64,000 nt of DNA, taken from NCBI GenBank assembly GCA_019925095.2, contig CM034412.1:558001-622000 (forward strand). The letters are read 5' to 3'. The notes under the pieces are model-generated. The model did no database searches. It was given only the letters and a program-made list of their open reading frames with translations, and was not told the origin of the DNA. Origin of the DNA: Dendrolimus kikuchii (lineage: Eukaryota > Arthropoda > Insecta > Lepidoptera > Lasiocampidae). Below, one piece after another: positions 50,775 through 61,177 of the stretch (positions within the stretch are counted from its first letter, which is position 1; each line of letters opens with the position of its first letter). A program made the position numbers and the translations under genes.

Positions 50775-51112
50775 TTGCACTAATTTCCTGCGGCCTGGCG
50801 GCCTGTCGGTAAGGGGCGACGGTAACAACCCGACGAGTCAGGTCGAGTAATAAATGTATTTTACTTGCGACTAATTCATGGCGACCACCGAGTGGTCTAG
50901 TCCGTATGTCATGTATAACAACCTTGTGTTGATAATTATGAGTTGTAAATAACATGACCTCCTTCCAGTCTCCTTTAAGTAGCGAAGAGCAGCGCATTTT
51001 GGTAGCACCTTAATGAGTGTTGCAAATGTCCATAGGCGATGGTAACCGCTTTCCACTCAAGTGGGTAAGAGCTGTTCTGTCAGCTGAACTCCTAACAATA
51101 AAAATAAAAAAA
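50775..51112 (+). mobile_element. PA330 retroposon with many small insertions
   Basis: All PA330 blocks occur in order, but single or few extra bases are scattered throughout (CTGTCGGTAAGG for CTGTCGTAAGA, CGACGGTAACAACCC for CGACTAAACAACCC, CATTTTGGTAGCACCTTAATGAGTG for CATTTGTAGCACCTTTGGTG-type sequence). Confidence 0.8.
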
Positions 51113-51225
51113 CGAATTTTAGCAACAGATCGATAAATATGTTTTGTTAAATAAACCGGTTTCAAAAGGTTGCTGTCGCACACCTTCAAAGCTCAGTCAT
51201 GAGAGGTACATCATTTTTTCATTTA

Positions 51226-51512
51226 TTTATTTATTTCATATGTTTATGGCTCGGCAACTAGGCCTTTAAGCCAGGCGCAATTGTATTGTAGGCTACAATC
51301 GACGCCGTATAACGGAGTTCTTGTGAAAACTCGAAAGGCCATATTTGACTATACAGTTCACAGTTTCCCTTAAGAGAGCAGCATAATTATTTGTCAGCAA
51401 CTTTCAATATCCTACAACTATTGCTCATTTTAGAGCGATTTTACACATTTTTAGAAAATAAAACTGCACAGCACGACGTCCCCTTTCAGTTCCCGCCAAA
51501 AACTCCACATCA
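51226..51512. mobile_element. rep-G element, divergent
   Basis: TTATGGCTCGGCAACTAGGC to GTTCCCGCCAAAAACTCC. It contains TTCCCTTAAGAGAGCAGCA, a PA330 phrase not present in other rep-G copies. Confidence 0.7.
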
Positions 51513-51809
51513 TTTTTCAATCGCCAATAAATACAGTTATAAGATACGCAAAAAAAATTGGGAAAATGTCCCTAATCTAGAGACCCTGCAAACTTGCCGA
51601 TTTTATATTTTGGCTACAAAACCCTAAGAAAATAGTTTAATCAAAAAAGCCTACATCTCAGAAATACGTAATGGATTTACAATGTTTGTTGAAATTATTC
51701 ATAAGTATTAGCTTCATTTAAACGAGAAACTTCTTTAAAATCGTTGTGATTTGAAATCTGATGACAGGAGAAAGAGATAAACACAAATCTATAGGTTTAT
51801 AGCACTACT

Positions 51810-51990
51810 CGTCTGTTCTTAAGAGATCCTGACATACGACCCTTACTTGGACACGATCAATTTGATCATGGAAGAGTGTGTCGTGACCTTCCACGACTTC
51901 TGCATCCATCCACTTTTGCATTGTATATCTGTTTAGTCATATCTTATCTGTCAGTGCATTCTTTCCACATGCCCGAACCACTGCGTGTGA
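51810..51990 (-). mobile_element. RTE-A LINE fragment with scattered insertions
   Basis: CTCGTCTGTTCTTAAGAGAT, ACACGATCAATTTGATCATG and CTTCTGCATCCATCCACTTT are RTE-A, but the intervening bases are altered or inserted, and the tail is missing. Confidence 0.75.
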
Positions 51991-52622
51991 ATTGCACACA
52001 TATTTTTTTTTCAGAAATCACCATTTTTTAACTCTAAATTTTGACGTAGGACAGTTTTAATGACTGGAATCCAATATGTCCCCACCCAATAATCTTATAT
52101 GTCACGGACACGAAAGCTGTCACGGATGCTGGAGATCCTGCCACGGCCTTTTCGCGTGACTCCAGACATCCATTACAACATATCGATCATTGTGACACAC
52201 AACTTTTGCCTGTGTAACTTAACTATTATAAGAAATATACTGTGAACTTGATAAACCAAAACAAACTTTAACCTTCCAGCTTCCGTATATTGGACCAAAT
52301 TTATAACCGTCATGTAAACCGGTTTATCCGACACATCGCCCGGATTATGCCGGCCCAACCGGTTATCGTTCACATATACCCGGGCCGAATTTCATGGGCA
52401 GTCCCATTTGTATAAATTTAGTATTTGAAAATGTATTCTATGAAATTGGAAGACAAATTATGAGTTTTAAGTTACAGGCGTTAATTTTATTTATTATTTT
52501 ACGTTAAATTCATTTATATTTATTTTAATACTAACGATCGCTCCCGTCTTCGTCTATGTTTGTCTTAATAATTCGCAATAAGAACTGTAATACTTGCAAC
52601 AACTTAGAAGGTTTTATATTAA
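51991..52622. other. Interval without recognised repeat
   Basis: Several ACCGGTT motifs at 52316-52372. No gene or family assigned. Confidence 0.35.
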
Positions 52623-52632
52623 TAAAAGAACA

Positions 52633-53128
52633 GTGAGTTGTGTTCCGGCATTAGTCACCAGGTTCCAGCGTCCCTTAAGAGAGCAGCAGAAGCCGAAGAG
52701 GCCAATATTATGCTGCTTACTTAAATTACTTAAATAATTACTTTACGCACTAAAAATGCATTTTATTACATTTACTGGTAAATTGTTTCGTGTAGACTTG
52801 GGCGGAATGTTAAAATTATTTTATCTATGCAGGAATGGAGAAAGAATACAATTTCCTGCGGCCGGGCGGCCTGTCGTAAGAGGCGACTTAACAACCCACA
52901 GCCAGGTGGTAGGGCATTTGCCCGACTGGATGGCTACCACCCCTGGTCTAAAGTATGTCGCCATGACAACCTTGAGTTGTGTAACGGCATTAGTGACCGG
53001 GTTCCAGTCTCCCTTAAGAGAGCAGCAGCGCATTTGTAGCAACTTTGCTGTTGCAAATGTTCATAGGCGATGGTACCGCTTTCCATCAAGTGGGCCGTCT
53101 GCCTGTCTGCTGATCTCCTGCAATAAAA
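52633..53128 (+). mobile_element. PA330 retroposon, long form with 5' extension
   Basis: Order: a ~57-bp PA330 segment (52633-52689), the 140-bp extension also seen at 22048-22186, then a full PA330 (52827-53120) and poly(A). AAAAGAACAG occurs just before (52623) and just after the tail (about 53130), a candidate 10-bp TSD around the whole unit. Confidence 0.8.
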
Positions 53129-53229
53129 AAAAAGAACAGCAACTGGTCACATAGTTATAATCAGAGAACCTTACGGCTTTAAATTTTTTATTAAACTACT
53201 ATTCTCACTCTACAAGCATTTCTCAAGTT

Positions 53230-53402
53230 AGATCAGCAGATTTCGCACATCGGTTGTTTCGATGTGCAGGTGTCGCCACAAAGTGTATACAAAATGTTCA
53301 ATGCACATTAGATCCGAAAACTGTCTAAGAAGGGCATGTTTGCCAGGATTTGAATCCACGACATATTAAAACGCAAGCGAGTTACTTACTGAGCTGTCAT
53401 GG
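53230..53402 (-). mobile_element. SINE-3, tRNA-derived, decayed
   Basis: Minus-strand CAGCTCAGTAAGTAACTCGC (A-box-like) and GTGGATTCAAATCCTGG (B box), followed by a body sharing CGATGTGCAGGT and ATGCACATTAGA with SINE-2. Confidence 0.65.
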
Positions 53403-53403
53403 G

Positions 53404-53625
53404 GTAACTTTTTAACCGACTTCAAAAAAGGAGGAGGTTCTCAATTCGTCGGGATCTTTTTTTTATGTATGTTCACCGATTACTCCGAGATTTATGATCC
53501 GATTTACGTGATTCTTTTTTTGTTTGACGCGAAATAACTACTACTTGGACCCCTAAAAATTTGACATAGTTTGGCCCAGTAGTTTTCATTTTATGAACAT
53601 TTTTTATTTTTTATTAAAGTGTTAT
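53404..53625 (+). mobile_element. rep-S element
   Basis: TTTTTAACCGACTTCAAAAA, GGAGGAGGTTCTCAATTCGT, CGATTACTCCGAGATTTATG and TAGTTTTCATTTTATGAAC. Confidence 0.7.
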
Positions 53626-53730
53626 GAATGAAAAGAATTGAATGCATTACTATTTGGGAATTCCAGATAATATTTTATACAAGATATTATATTAAACATT
53701 TTACTTAAAGTTTTACATGTAATAAAACTA

Positions 53731-53925
53731 ACCGAATACAGTACACGATCAAATTGATCGTGTACTAGCGGAGGGTGATGTCAAGAGCCTTAAGAACAGA
53801 CGAGCGTGCATGACAAGAGCTATGAATGTCAAAGAAGCGAGTGAGGTGTGTAAGAATAAGCCTGAATGGCGCTCTGTTGTTCGTGCCTACCCCGTAAGGG
53901 AACTGGCGTGAAGTTATGTATGTAT
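53731..53925 (+). mobile_element. RTE-A LINE 3' end with a fold-back 5' edge
   Basis: The 5' edge AGTACACGATCAA mirrors the following TTGATCGTGTACT, extending the natural GATCAAATTGATC core by seven bases not found in other copies. The ORF2 end and the tail are normal. Confidence 0.82.
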
Positions 53926-54182
53926 GTAAATAAAATAATCTACTTTCATTGGTTTGACCCGCGACATGATCGCAGAGAAAGCTATATTTTGTAATATTTT
54001 GAATGGAAATAGGACTTTGCAGGGTAACGTAGTCATTTTGTCCTAATTTATTTATTTAACAAAACAACGAAATAGAATTTACAAAGCATTTATTTAAACA
54101 TAGCATAAAAGACAAAGGTCCCGCTTTAAATTAGTAGTATTTCCAATACCTGATAGAATAAGCAAGAAAGCTATGTAAATCT

Positions 54183-54225
54183 ATATATTAATACGTGAAG
54201 CAAAAACTTTGTACTCCCAAATTTT
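54183..54225 (+). mobile_element. Hel-K 5' end fragment
   Basis: TATATTAATACGTGAAGCAA and AAACTTTGTACTCCC, the Hel-K 5' terminus only. Confidence 0.6.
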
Positions 54226-54354
54226 GTAAGGCTTTTCATATTGTCAGCGATGAAATTAACATGAGGCTGATTGTTGTAAATATTCTCTCTCAATTTTTAC
54301 TTATATTGTATTTTTTGTACTTTTTTTACATTTTCTATTTTTAGTTTAATTGGT

Positions 54355-54695
54355 CTGAAAGAGAGTGTCGGGGTGAAGGTAAGGAAAAGAATGCTCCGGT
54401 GGTTCGGGCATGTGGAAAGAATGCATGATGAAAGAATGACTAAACAGATATACAATGCAAAAGTGGATGGATGCAGAAGTCGTGGAAGGCCACGACACAC
54501 CTTCCATGATCAAATTGATCGTGTACTAGCAGAAGGTGATGTCAGGAGCCTTAAGAACAGACGAGCGTGCATGACAAGAGTTATGAATGTCAAAGAAGCA
54601 AGTGAGGTGTGTAAGAATAAGCCTAAATGGCGCTCTGTTGTTCGTGCCTACCCCGCAAGGGAACTGGCGTGAAGTTATGTATGTATGTATGTATG
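54355..54695 (+). mobile_element. RTE-A LINE with intact ORF2 C-terminal frame
   Basis: 13-bp TSD TAGTTTAATTGGT at 54342-54354 and 54696-54708. The frame 54373-54672 is open from MKVRKRMLRWFGHVERMHDE to RAYPARELA and the stop, without the defects of the longest copy at 2378. Confidence 0.93.
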
Positions 54696-54831
54696 TAGTT
54701 TAATTGGTTTAATAAATGTTTTACATATCATTTTAGAGTTTTGTGCATTACCTTCCTAGTATGAATTAATGGTGACTCTTAGCTGGGAATACTATTTCAA
54801 CCACAAATAGACATAAAAAATAATAATATAG

Positions 54832-55157
54832 AATGAATGAATGAATGAATGAAAACTCTTTATTGTTCACCATAACTTAAACCTAGATATTTATTACAAA
54901 CACATTTAAATTAGAACAATGGGCGGCCTTATCGCTTATAGCGATCTCTTCCAGGCAACCCGGTGTCTAAGGAGATATTACAAGAAAATTAAATAATATT
55001 TGGTGGCTTAACTAAATTGAAACTAATTCAATCGTAATTGAAGAAAAAAAAAATACAATAATAAACTAATAAAGACATACATAATTAAATTAAAATAATA
55101 TAAATTACATATACTTACATGCGAATAATAATAGAATTCCATTTACTGCAACACATT
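54832..55157 (-). mobile_element. LINE 3' UTR with (ATTC)n tail
   Basis: Minus-strand 3' UTR of the LINE below: ATATCTCCTTAGACACCGGG, GGAAGAGATCGCTATAAGCG, TTATGGTGAACAATAAAGAG, then ATTCATTCATTCATTC at 54832-54852. Related tails are at 1066 and 28676. Confidence 0.78.
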
Positions 55158-55775
55158 TTATTTAGCGGCCAAATAATGGTCAGTGATCAAGACTAAGTGT
55201 TTGAATGTACCAATGGATGTAGCTTGTCTGATTTTCAAGGGGAGGGAGTTCCACAGGCGAGCAGCCTGTACGGCAAAAGAGTTTCCTACAAAGAACGAAG
55301 TGTGTTTAGGTATCGTTAGCAGAAGATTTTCATTTGAGCGCAAATTACAGGAATGAGATTGATAGAGGAAACTAAAAAGTTCCTTTAAATATGGGGGAGT
55401 ACAGGGATTGAAAAGGATATTGTACAGAAGTGAGAGTAGGCGAACATTCCGGCGAAGGCGAATTGGCAACCATTTAAGCTTATTACGAAATTCGGATATA
55501 TGGTCATATTTACGCAACCCAAATATGAACCGGATACAAACATTTTGGAGGCGTTCAAGCTTATTTAGTTTTTTCTTGGGTGATGTCTAGATAGCAAGCA
55601 TCAGCATAATCAATGAGAGGGAGAAGCAAGGATTGAGCAAGCATAATCTTAATAGCAGTAGGTAGGAAATTCTTCAGTCTTCTTAGTGAAGCAGATGACG
55701 CGAAGAGTTCCCGACTGATTTCAGTCAGGTGAGGCCGCCAAGACAGTTCTCTGTCAATGATAATTCCTAAAATAG
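55158..55775 (-). pseudogene. CR1/Jockey-type LINE reverse transcriptase, C-terminal remnant
   Basis: Minus strand from about 55770: GIIIDRELSWRPHLTEISRE, SASLRRLKNFLPTAIKIMLA, SLLLPLIDYADACYLDI, a frameshift near 55575, then LRKYDHISEFRNKLKWLPIR, RRNVRLLSLLYNILFNPCTP, NSFAVQAARLWNSLPLKIRQ and the stop. A (F/Y)xD..LxW..H...I..K.......(R)R..K..L.........S...P...Y....Y order and the final ARLWNSLP..IR are the thumb and C-terminal region of CR1/Jockey-clade reverse transcriptases. The catalytic YADD motif lies upstream of this truncated copy. Confidence 0.82.
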
Positions 55776-55997
55776 AACGCTAGATATGTAAAAATGGAGT
55801 AATCAAACCACTTTCAATCATTCATATTTCAACAAAGAAATCAACAACATTGCAACTTCCAAAATATGTTACATCCAGGCAGTAATATTTGGAACTACAT
55901 GGTTTTGAATAATATGTTTATTATGACAGGGTTTATAACATCTTGCAAGAACCTAAATAATATTTATTAGTGAAAGAACAGACACCAGTAAAAGGCT

Positions 55998-56352
55998 TTT
56001 TTAAAATACATAACTTCACGCCAGTTCCCTTGCGGGGTAGGCACGAACAACAGAGCGCCATTTAGGCTTATTCTTACACACCTCACTTGCTTCTTTGACA
56101 TTCATAACTCTTGACATGCACGCTCGTCTGTTCTTAAGGCTCCTAACATCACCTTCTGCTAGTACACGATCAATTTGATCATGGAAAGTGTGTCGTGGCC
56201 TTCCACGACTTCTGCATCCATCCACTTTTCCATTGTATATCTGTTTATTCATTCTTTCATCATGCATTCTTTCTATATGTCCGAACCACCGGAGCATTCC
56301 TTTCCTTACCTTCACCCCGACACTCTCTTTCAGACCAACTGTCTTTCTTTTA
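55998..56352 (-). mobile_element. RTE-A LINE, ~350 bp, inside Hel-K
   Basis: ORF2 C-terminal frame open for 99 codons (56315-56016). The (TATG)n tail is reduced to one unit. TTTTAAA borders both sides and Hel-K sequence continues at 56353. Confidence 0.82.
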
Positions 56353-56534
56353 AATTATGCATAAAAATACATTAAATCAATAGAAAAAAACATTACACAC
56401 ACTACCAAGTATTTGACACACACACGCATATATACTCTTTTGTTTATTGTTGCCTTGGCGAAATCTGTGATTATAAAAGTATAGTCTTTGACATTATTTA
56501 TTATGGTCGAATTTCGACCACGGGCGACCACTAG
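56353..56534 (+). mobile_element. Helitron Hel-K, 3' half
   Basis: TTATGCATAAAAATACATTA to the hairpin GGTCGAATTTCGACC and ACCACTAG, followed by T. It is in the opposite orientation to the other Hel-K copies. Confidence 0.8.
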
Positions 56535-56757
56535 TAATAATAAATATACGTGAGGCATCCCGCCGTTTATAATTGAATGTGCGGCGGCCGAAAATTTATA
56601 ATGCAACGTAACCACGGCACGTGGTCCGATGGCGGAACCACGCTCCGCATAATTCCGTTGCGAACGCTGTGAATTTATACTCCCTGCATTATATTTGCAC
56701 ACAAATAACTATTTGTAAATGCCATTATGAGTTCAAATGTAGTTCAGATAAAAGCTT

Positions 56758-57080
56758 GAACATAACTTCACGCCAGTTCCCTTGCGGGGTAGGCACGAAC
56801 AACAGAACGCCATTCAGGCTTATTCTTACACTCCTCACTTGCTTCTTTGACATTCATAGCTCTTGTCATGCACGCTCGTCTGTTCTTAAGGCTCCTGACA
56901 TCACCTTCTGCTAGTACACGATCAATGTGATCATGGAAGGTGTGTCGTGGCCTTCCACGACTTCTGCATCCGTCCACTTTTGCATTGTATATCTGTTTAG
57001 TCATTCTTTCATGATGCATTCTTTCCACATGCCCGAACCACCGGAGCATTCCTTTCCTTACCTTCACCCCGACACTCTCT
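56758..57080 (-). mobile_element. RTE-A LINE, ~320 bp
   Basis: AGCTTGAA at 56753-56760 and about 57081-57088 is a candidate 8-bp TSD. The tail is only a few bases (ACATAACTTC). Open ORF2 C-terminal frame of 99 codons with a few substitutions. Confidence 0.83.
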
Positions 57081-57302
57081 TGAGCTTGAAAACGTTATGA
57101 ATTAACTTTAAAAATATACCGCCTATAGGTAACTAGCTTTCTCGGCAAACTTCGTACCGCCTCAGGATCAATTAATTGATTTCCAAACGACGGGACGAAC
57201 ATCAAATGTTTGACAGCTATGATTTGACAGTTATGATTATATTATAACGTTAAAAATCGTATGTATAACTATATACGTATCAGTGATTTTTAAGTTATTT
57301 CA

Positions 57303-57553
57303 AGAAGCGGTTACCATCGCCTATGGACATTGGCAACACAAAGGTGCTACAAATGCGCTGCTGATCTCTTAAGGGAGACTGGAACCTGGTCACTAATGCC
57401 GGAACACAATTCAAGGTTGTTATGGCGACATCTTTAGACCAGAGGTGGTAGCCATCCAGTCGGGCGAATGCCCTACCACCTGGCTGTGGGTTGTTTAGTC
57501 GCCTCTTACGACAGGCCGCCCGGCCGCAAGAAATTGTATTATTTCTCCGTTCC
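57303..57553 (-). mobile_element. PA330 retroposon, both ends missing
   Basis: GAAGCGGTTACCATCGCCTA to AAATTGTATTATTTCTCCG, lacking the poly(A) side and the CCTGCACGGAT end. Confidence 0.82.
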
Positions 57554-57725
57554 TTCTCGAAACGCGATGCCTTTACGTTGGAATGGTCAAGAATTACTGC
57601 TGACGCGTCGTACAACGTATGCACAGTGCGTTTTCATAATAAGCATAATAAAGCATGATAATAAAAAGCACAAAAAAATGTGCGACATTTTAAATACCTC
57701 TCCATAGCAAATTACATAGAGTATA

Positions 57726-58130
57726 CTAAGGGCGTGTTCCTCTAGTAGCTCACAACGCCTAAGATGCTCCGTTCCGTTCCACGACCACGTTTGTTATCGT
57801 CGTGACGAAAACGTCACTAATGAAGTCATTATTTTCGATGACACACCGCTCACAACGACCCCTGTCAAGAGGGCGTTGACCACAGAACATTATTTCTCTC
57901 TATCGATTGACATAGAAAAAGGCGCGATTTTCAAATCAACCAATGACATTTGTGTATTTCGCCGTTGTTGATATCAACGCTCCATAATCCGTTCCACTTG
58001 TGTTTATGGCTGTAACGCCCGCAGACAAGGGAAACGGGAAAAATCGCGGTCGTAAGCGTAGCCTAAGTAGACTTTTAGGGATGCCCTTAATGGTTCGACG
58101 AGCGAGATGGAATGCTCCTCCGTCTCAGAG
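57726..58130. mobile_element. TIR-Q, one-ended copy
   Basis: AGGGCGTGTTCCTCTAGTAG, AAAACGTCACTAATGAAGTC, CCGTTCCACTTGTGTTTATG and GGGAAAAATCGCGGTCGTAA follow the 31804 element from its right-hand terminus inward. The opposite terminus was not found. Confidence 0.6.
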
Positions 58131-58321
58131 GAAGATCTTCCAGCGAGACTTGTTGTTCCTCGCAAGCCTAGGCCCGTCTATTATTGTTTAGAATTTTTTA
58201 TATATTCTTTGTACGTTTCGGGAATGGTTTGCGACCTCAATTATTGTACAGCGCCATCTATCGGCTTGTAAGTGTTCCACTACAGACTTAACAAAGCAAA
58301 TAGGATTACATAAAACCTGTC

Positions 58322-58662
58322 TGTAATGTATGTAAATCGTGGGTAGTTTTGTATTTTACAAAGAAGTCGAATAAACAGTCTTGTTACCGCCGCCGTTGTT
58401 TGGGTGAACACAAATCGCACATGACCTGGTAGGTTGCTGCTCGGACCTGGGTGACCAACGTGCCCACGAGTAACTCGCGTTTTATGACGTTCAACAAAAT
58501 AAATTGTTCCACGAGCCTTACATACTCGTCCCAATTAGCACGACCATGTATATCAAATTCGTGTAACTTTCCGAAAGGCATTTTACTAAATAATTATTTT
58601 ACAAAACAAATTGTGGGTAGTTTTGTAAATTACAAAACTACCCACAATTTACATACATTACA
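58322..58662. mobile_element. 341-bp TIR element carrying a gag-like fragment
   Basis: Terminal inverted repeats of 33 bp with one or two mismatches (TGTAATGTATGTAAAT(C/T)GTG then GGTAGTTTTGTA) and a perfect 5-bp flank CTGTC at 58317-58321 and 58663-58667. The right terminal repeat is part of a 43-bp palindrome (58608-58650). Termini TG...CA and a 5-bp duplication also fit integrase-type insertion. Confidence 0.78.
58381..58581 (-). pseudogene. Gag-like N-terminal fragment
   Basis: ATG at 58581, 65 residues: MPFGKLHEFDIHGRANWDEY, VRLVEQFILLNVIKRELL, then VRAATYQVMCDLCSP. The F....W..Y..R.EQ(F)...N.I......L...(I/V)....Y.....L..P pattern is that of the N-terminal gag region of Ty3/Gypsy-type retrotransposons. 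It ends in a TAA soon after the SPKQ motif, so only the first part of gag is present. Confidence 0.6.
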
Positions 58663-58762
58663 CTGTCAACTGAACACCCTTAGCTACATCTGCGTGACAT
58701 AATAATCAAAACTAACATCATCCCAGACGGAGCAGAAACATAAGGAAAAAAAACATATACTT

Positions 58763-59002
58763 TGACGGCCTCTGTGGTTGAGCGAGCTAAGGCTTTGCCG
58801 GCGTACCTCACTGCAACGCAGAGGTTCCGGGTTCGATTCCTGGTATAGTAAATTTCGGAAACGTATTTTCTCCGTTATTTACTATGGTCTGGGTGTCTGG
58901 GATCGGCCCCAGAGTAGTCCGTTGTATATTACCCATAACACAAGCGTAACTTGCTTAATTTGGGGATATACAATGTGTGTTTGTCTGCCGATTATTATTA
59001 TT
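58763..59002 (+). mobile_element. SINE-1, well preserved
   Basis: GACGGCCTCTGTGGTTGAGC, B box GGTTCGATTCC at 58831, and a (TTA)n tail at 58991-59006. Confidence 0.9.
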
Positions 59003-59094
59003 ATTATCATATATATGTTATTTCCAAATTTTTTACATTTTTCTTATAAAAAATACAAATTTATTTATAAAAAAAATATAAAAAACTGATCTTC

Positions 59095-59340
59095 GCCGGC
59101 AGTGGGGCCTAGGGTCCAGGCTCCCGGTGGTTAAGGCTCCAGTCACAGGAATCTCCTCACAATACGGGCCGTGTCCAACAGAGCTGCCTTCTGCATCCGA
59201 CCCTTCAACCAGATACCAAGCGAGAGCCTTTCAAGGTGGCGATCAAAGCTCCTCGCTATTAGTCCATTCGCTGACACCACTATCGGTACTATGATTGTAG
59301 AGTCCAGGTTCCACATAGCGGTAACCTCGTGAGCAAGATC
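59095..59340 (-). pseudogene. LINE ORF2 C-terminal remnant, no ATG
   Basis: Minus frame open for 66 codons: DLAHEVTAMWNLDSTIIVPI, VVSANGLIARSFDRHLERL, GIWLKGRMQKAALLDTARIV, RRFL and a stop. E...MW......(I)IP(I)V(I)...G......................QKA..L.(T)...(I)VR(R)FL is the C-terminal signature of a group of non-LTR retrotransposon ORF2 proteins. The clade is uncertain. The frame is well kept, so this copy is probably recent. Confidence 0.68.
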
Positions 59341-59682
59341 AATATATACTTTATGTGTTTATCTTTACATTATTATTATTATTATATACTCAAATATGCG
59401 TCAAACAATTTTATTTTTTATAAATATGCAAAACATTCCTACACAATATTTTTAAATGATTTATATGTCCAACGAGCGACAGAGCTTATTTTTTTTCCAT
59501 TTGAAACTCGGGACGAGATTAATTTCTCCAGCCGCCTGGAAAACATCGGAAAATGTCGCGCTTCCACTGAAAAATAATGTTAAAAAATTAATTGGAAAAT
59601 AAAAATGGAAAGTAATATCATGTTAGGTTGTTTTTAATGCCGAATTTTCCGATATATACGTGGGACACTCGGAAAATATTGT
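59341..59682. other. Interval without recognised feature
   Basis: Nothing recognised beyond a short (ATT)n at 59370. Confidence 0.35.
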
Positions 59683-59694
59683 GAAAATAAAATA

Positions 59695-59993
59695 CATACA
59701 TACATACATAACTTCACGCCAGTTCCCTTGCGGGGTAGGCACGAACAACAGAGCGCCGTTTAGGCTTATTCTTACACACCTCACTTGCTTCATAACTCTT
59801 GTCATGCACGCTCGTCTGTTCTTAAGGCTCCTGACATCACCTTCTGCTAGTACACGATCAATTTGATCATGGAAGGTGTGTCGTGTGCCTTCCACGACTT
59901 CTGCATCCATCCACTTTTGCATTGTATATCTGTTTAGTCATTCTTTCATCAAGCATTCTTTCCACATGCCCGAACCACCGGAGCATTCCTCCG
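59695..59993 (-). mobile_element. RTE-A LINE, 299 bp
   Basis: 12-bp TSD GAAAATAAAATA at 59683-59694 and 59994-60005. A 10-bp deletion removes part of the NVKEASE motif. Confidence 0.92.
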
Positions 59994-60045
59994 GAAAATA
60001 AAATAATTTGTTCTATAGGTTACCTATTATTACACAATTTAATTT

Positions 60046-60336
60046 TTTATCCGTGCAGGAACGGAGAAAGAATACAATTTCTTGCGGCTGGGCGGCCTGT
60101 CGTAAGAGGCGACTTAACAACCCACTGCCAGGTGGTAGGGCATTTGCCCGACTGGATGGCTACCAACCCTGGTCTAAAGTATGTCGCCATAACAACCTTG
60201 AGTTGTGTTCCGGCATTAGTGACCAGGTTCCAGTCTCCCTTAAGAGAGCAGCAACGCCTTTGTAGCCCACTTGGTGTTGCAAATGTCCATAGGCGATGGT
60301 AACCGCTTTCTGTCAAGTGGGCCGTCTGCCTGTCTG
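60046..60336 (+). mobile_element. PA330 retroposon, lacking the tail
   Basis: TTATCCGTGCAGGAACGGAG to GCCGTCTGCCTGTCTG; CTGAACTCCTGCAATAAA is missing. Confidence 0.85.
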
Positions 60337-60365
60337 TAACTATTTTTGGTGTAGATTTATTATTA

Positions 60366-60733
60366 CTAATGGTCGCCCAGTGATCGAAATTCGACCATAA
60401 TTAATTTAAATTATAAGTTTGAACATTATTAAGGTTCTGTTGTCAAAGACTATATACTTCTATAATCACAGATTTCGCCAAGGCTGCACTGTTAATTTGA
60501 CTTGAACAATAAACAAAAGAGTATATATGCGTGTGTATGTCAAATACATGATGATGTGTGTAATGTTTGTTTTATTGATTTAATGTATTTTTTATGTATA
60601 ATTTAAAAAAAAAATTAGCGTTTGTCGCCTCTTCTCTATATAAACTATAAGTGAGCGAAATGTCATACTCATCCGTCCGCGCAATTTTCGTAAAAATGGT
60701 ACAAAGTTTTTTCTTCACGTATTAATATATAGA
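60366..60733 (-). mobile_element. Helitron, Hel-K, full length
   Basis: The 3' end CTAATGGTCGCCCAGTG has CTAG mutated to CTAA. It shares the TTTAAATTATAAGTTTGAAC insert with the copy at 26577, so the two form a subfamily. Confidence 0.82.
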
Positions 60734-61177
60734 TGTATTGTTAGGCCTTAAATCTATGAAAATACTGTAGGATACTTTAAAAAAAAAATAGTAAAAATCC
60801 GTTATATACAGACAGATATACATGCAGTTCAAACTAATAAAAGATTATTAAAAAAAAAATGCCAGTTACTACGTTTTGAAATTAAGCAACTGAGATACTA
60901 GTTACTCAATACAATTAAAACTTCATTTTTCGAAATGCAATAAATCTTAAATGAAAATATGCAACAACTGCCAAGTGGCAGTAAACTGACCTAGGTTTCC
61001 GCTTAAGTAATATGAGCTTTAAATATTAAACCGTATTTCAGCAATGCAGCGCTTTTTTCGCTTAAATGAAATTTTCAACGCTATCCTAGTATCTGGATAC
61101 TTTTTTATAAGTTCCGTTTTGGTGTGTGGTGTAATCTGTAAGTGGTTTTTGGGTATTGTTAATTTTTTTTTCGATTT
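60734..61177. other. Interval without recognised feature
   Basis: AT-rich; nothing recognised. Confidence 0.35.

Noticed and set aside
57134..57300. Possible further Helitron starting CTAGCTTTCTCGGC
   Set aside because: A CTAG end and Helitron-like CGGCAAACTTCGTACC are seen, but no convincing 5' TC terminus or second copy in this window.
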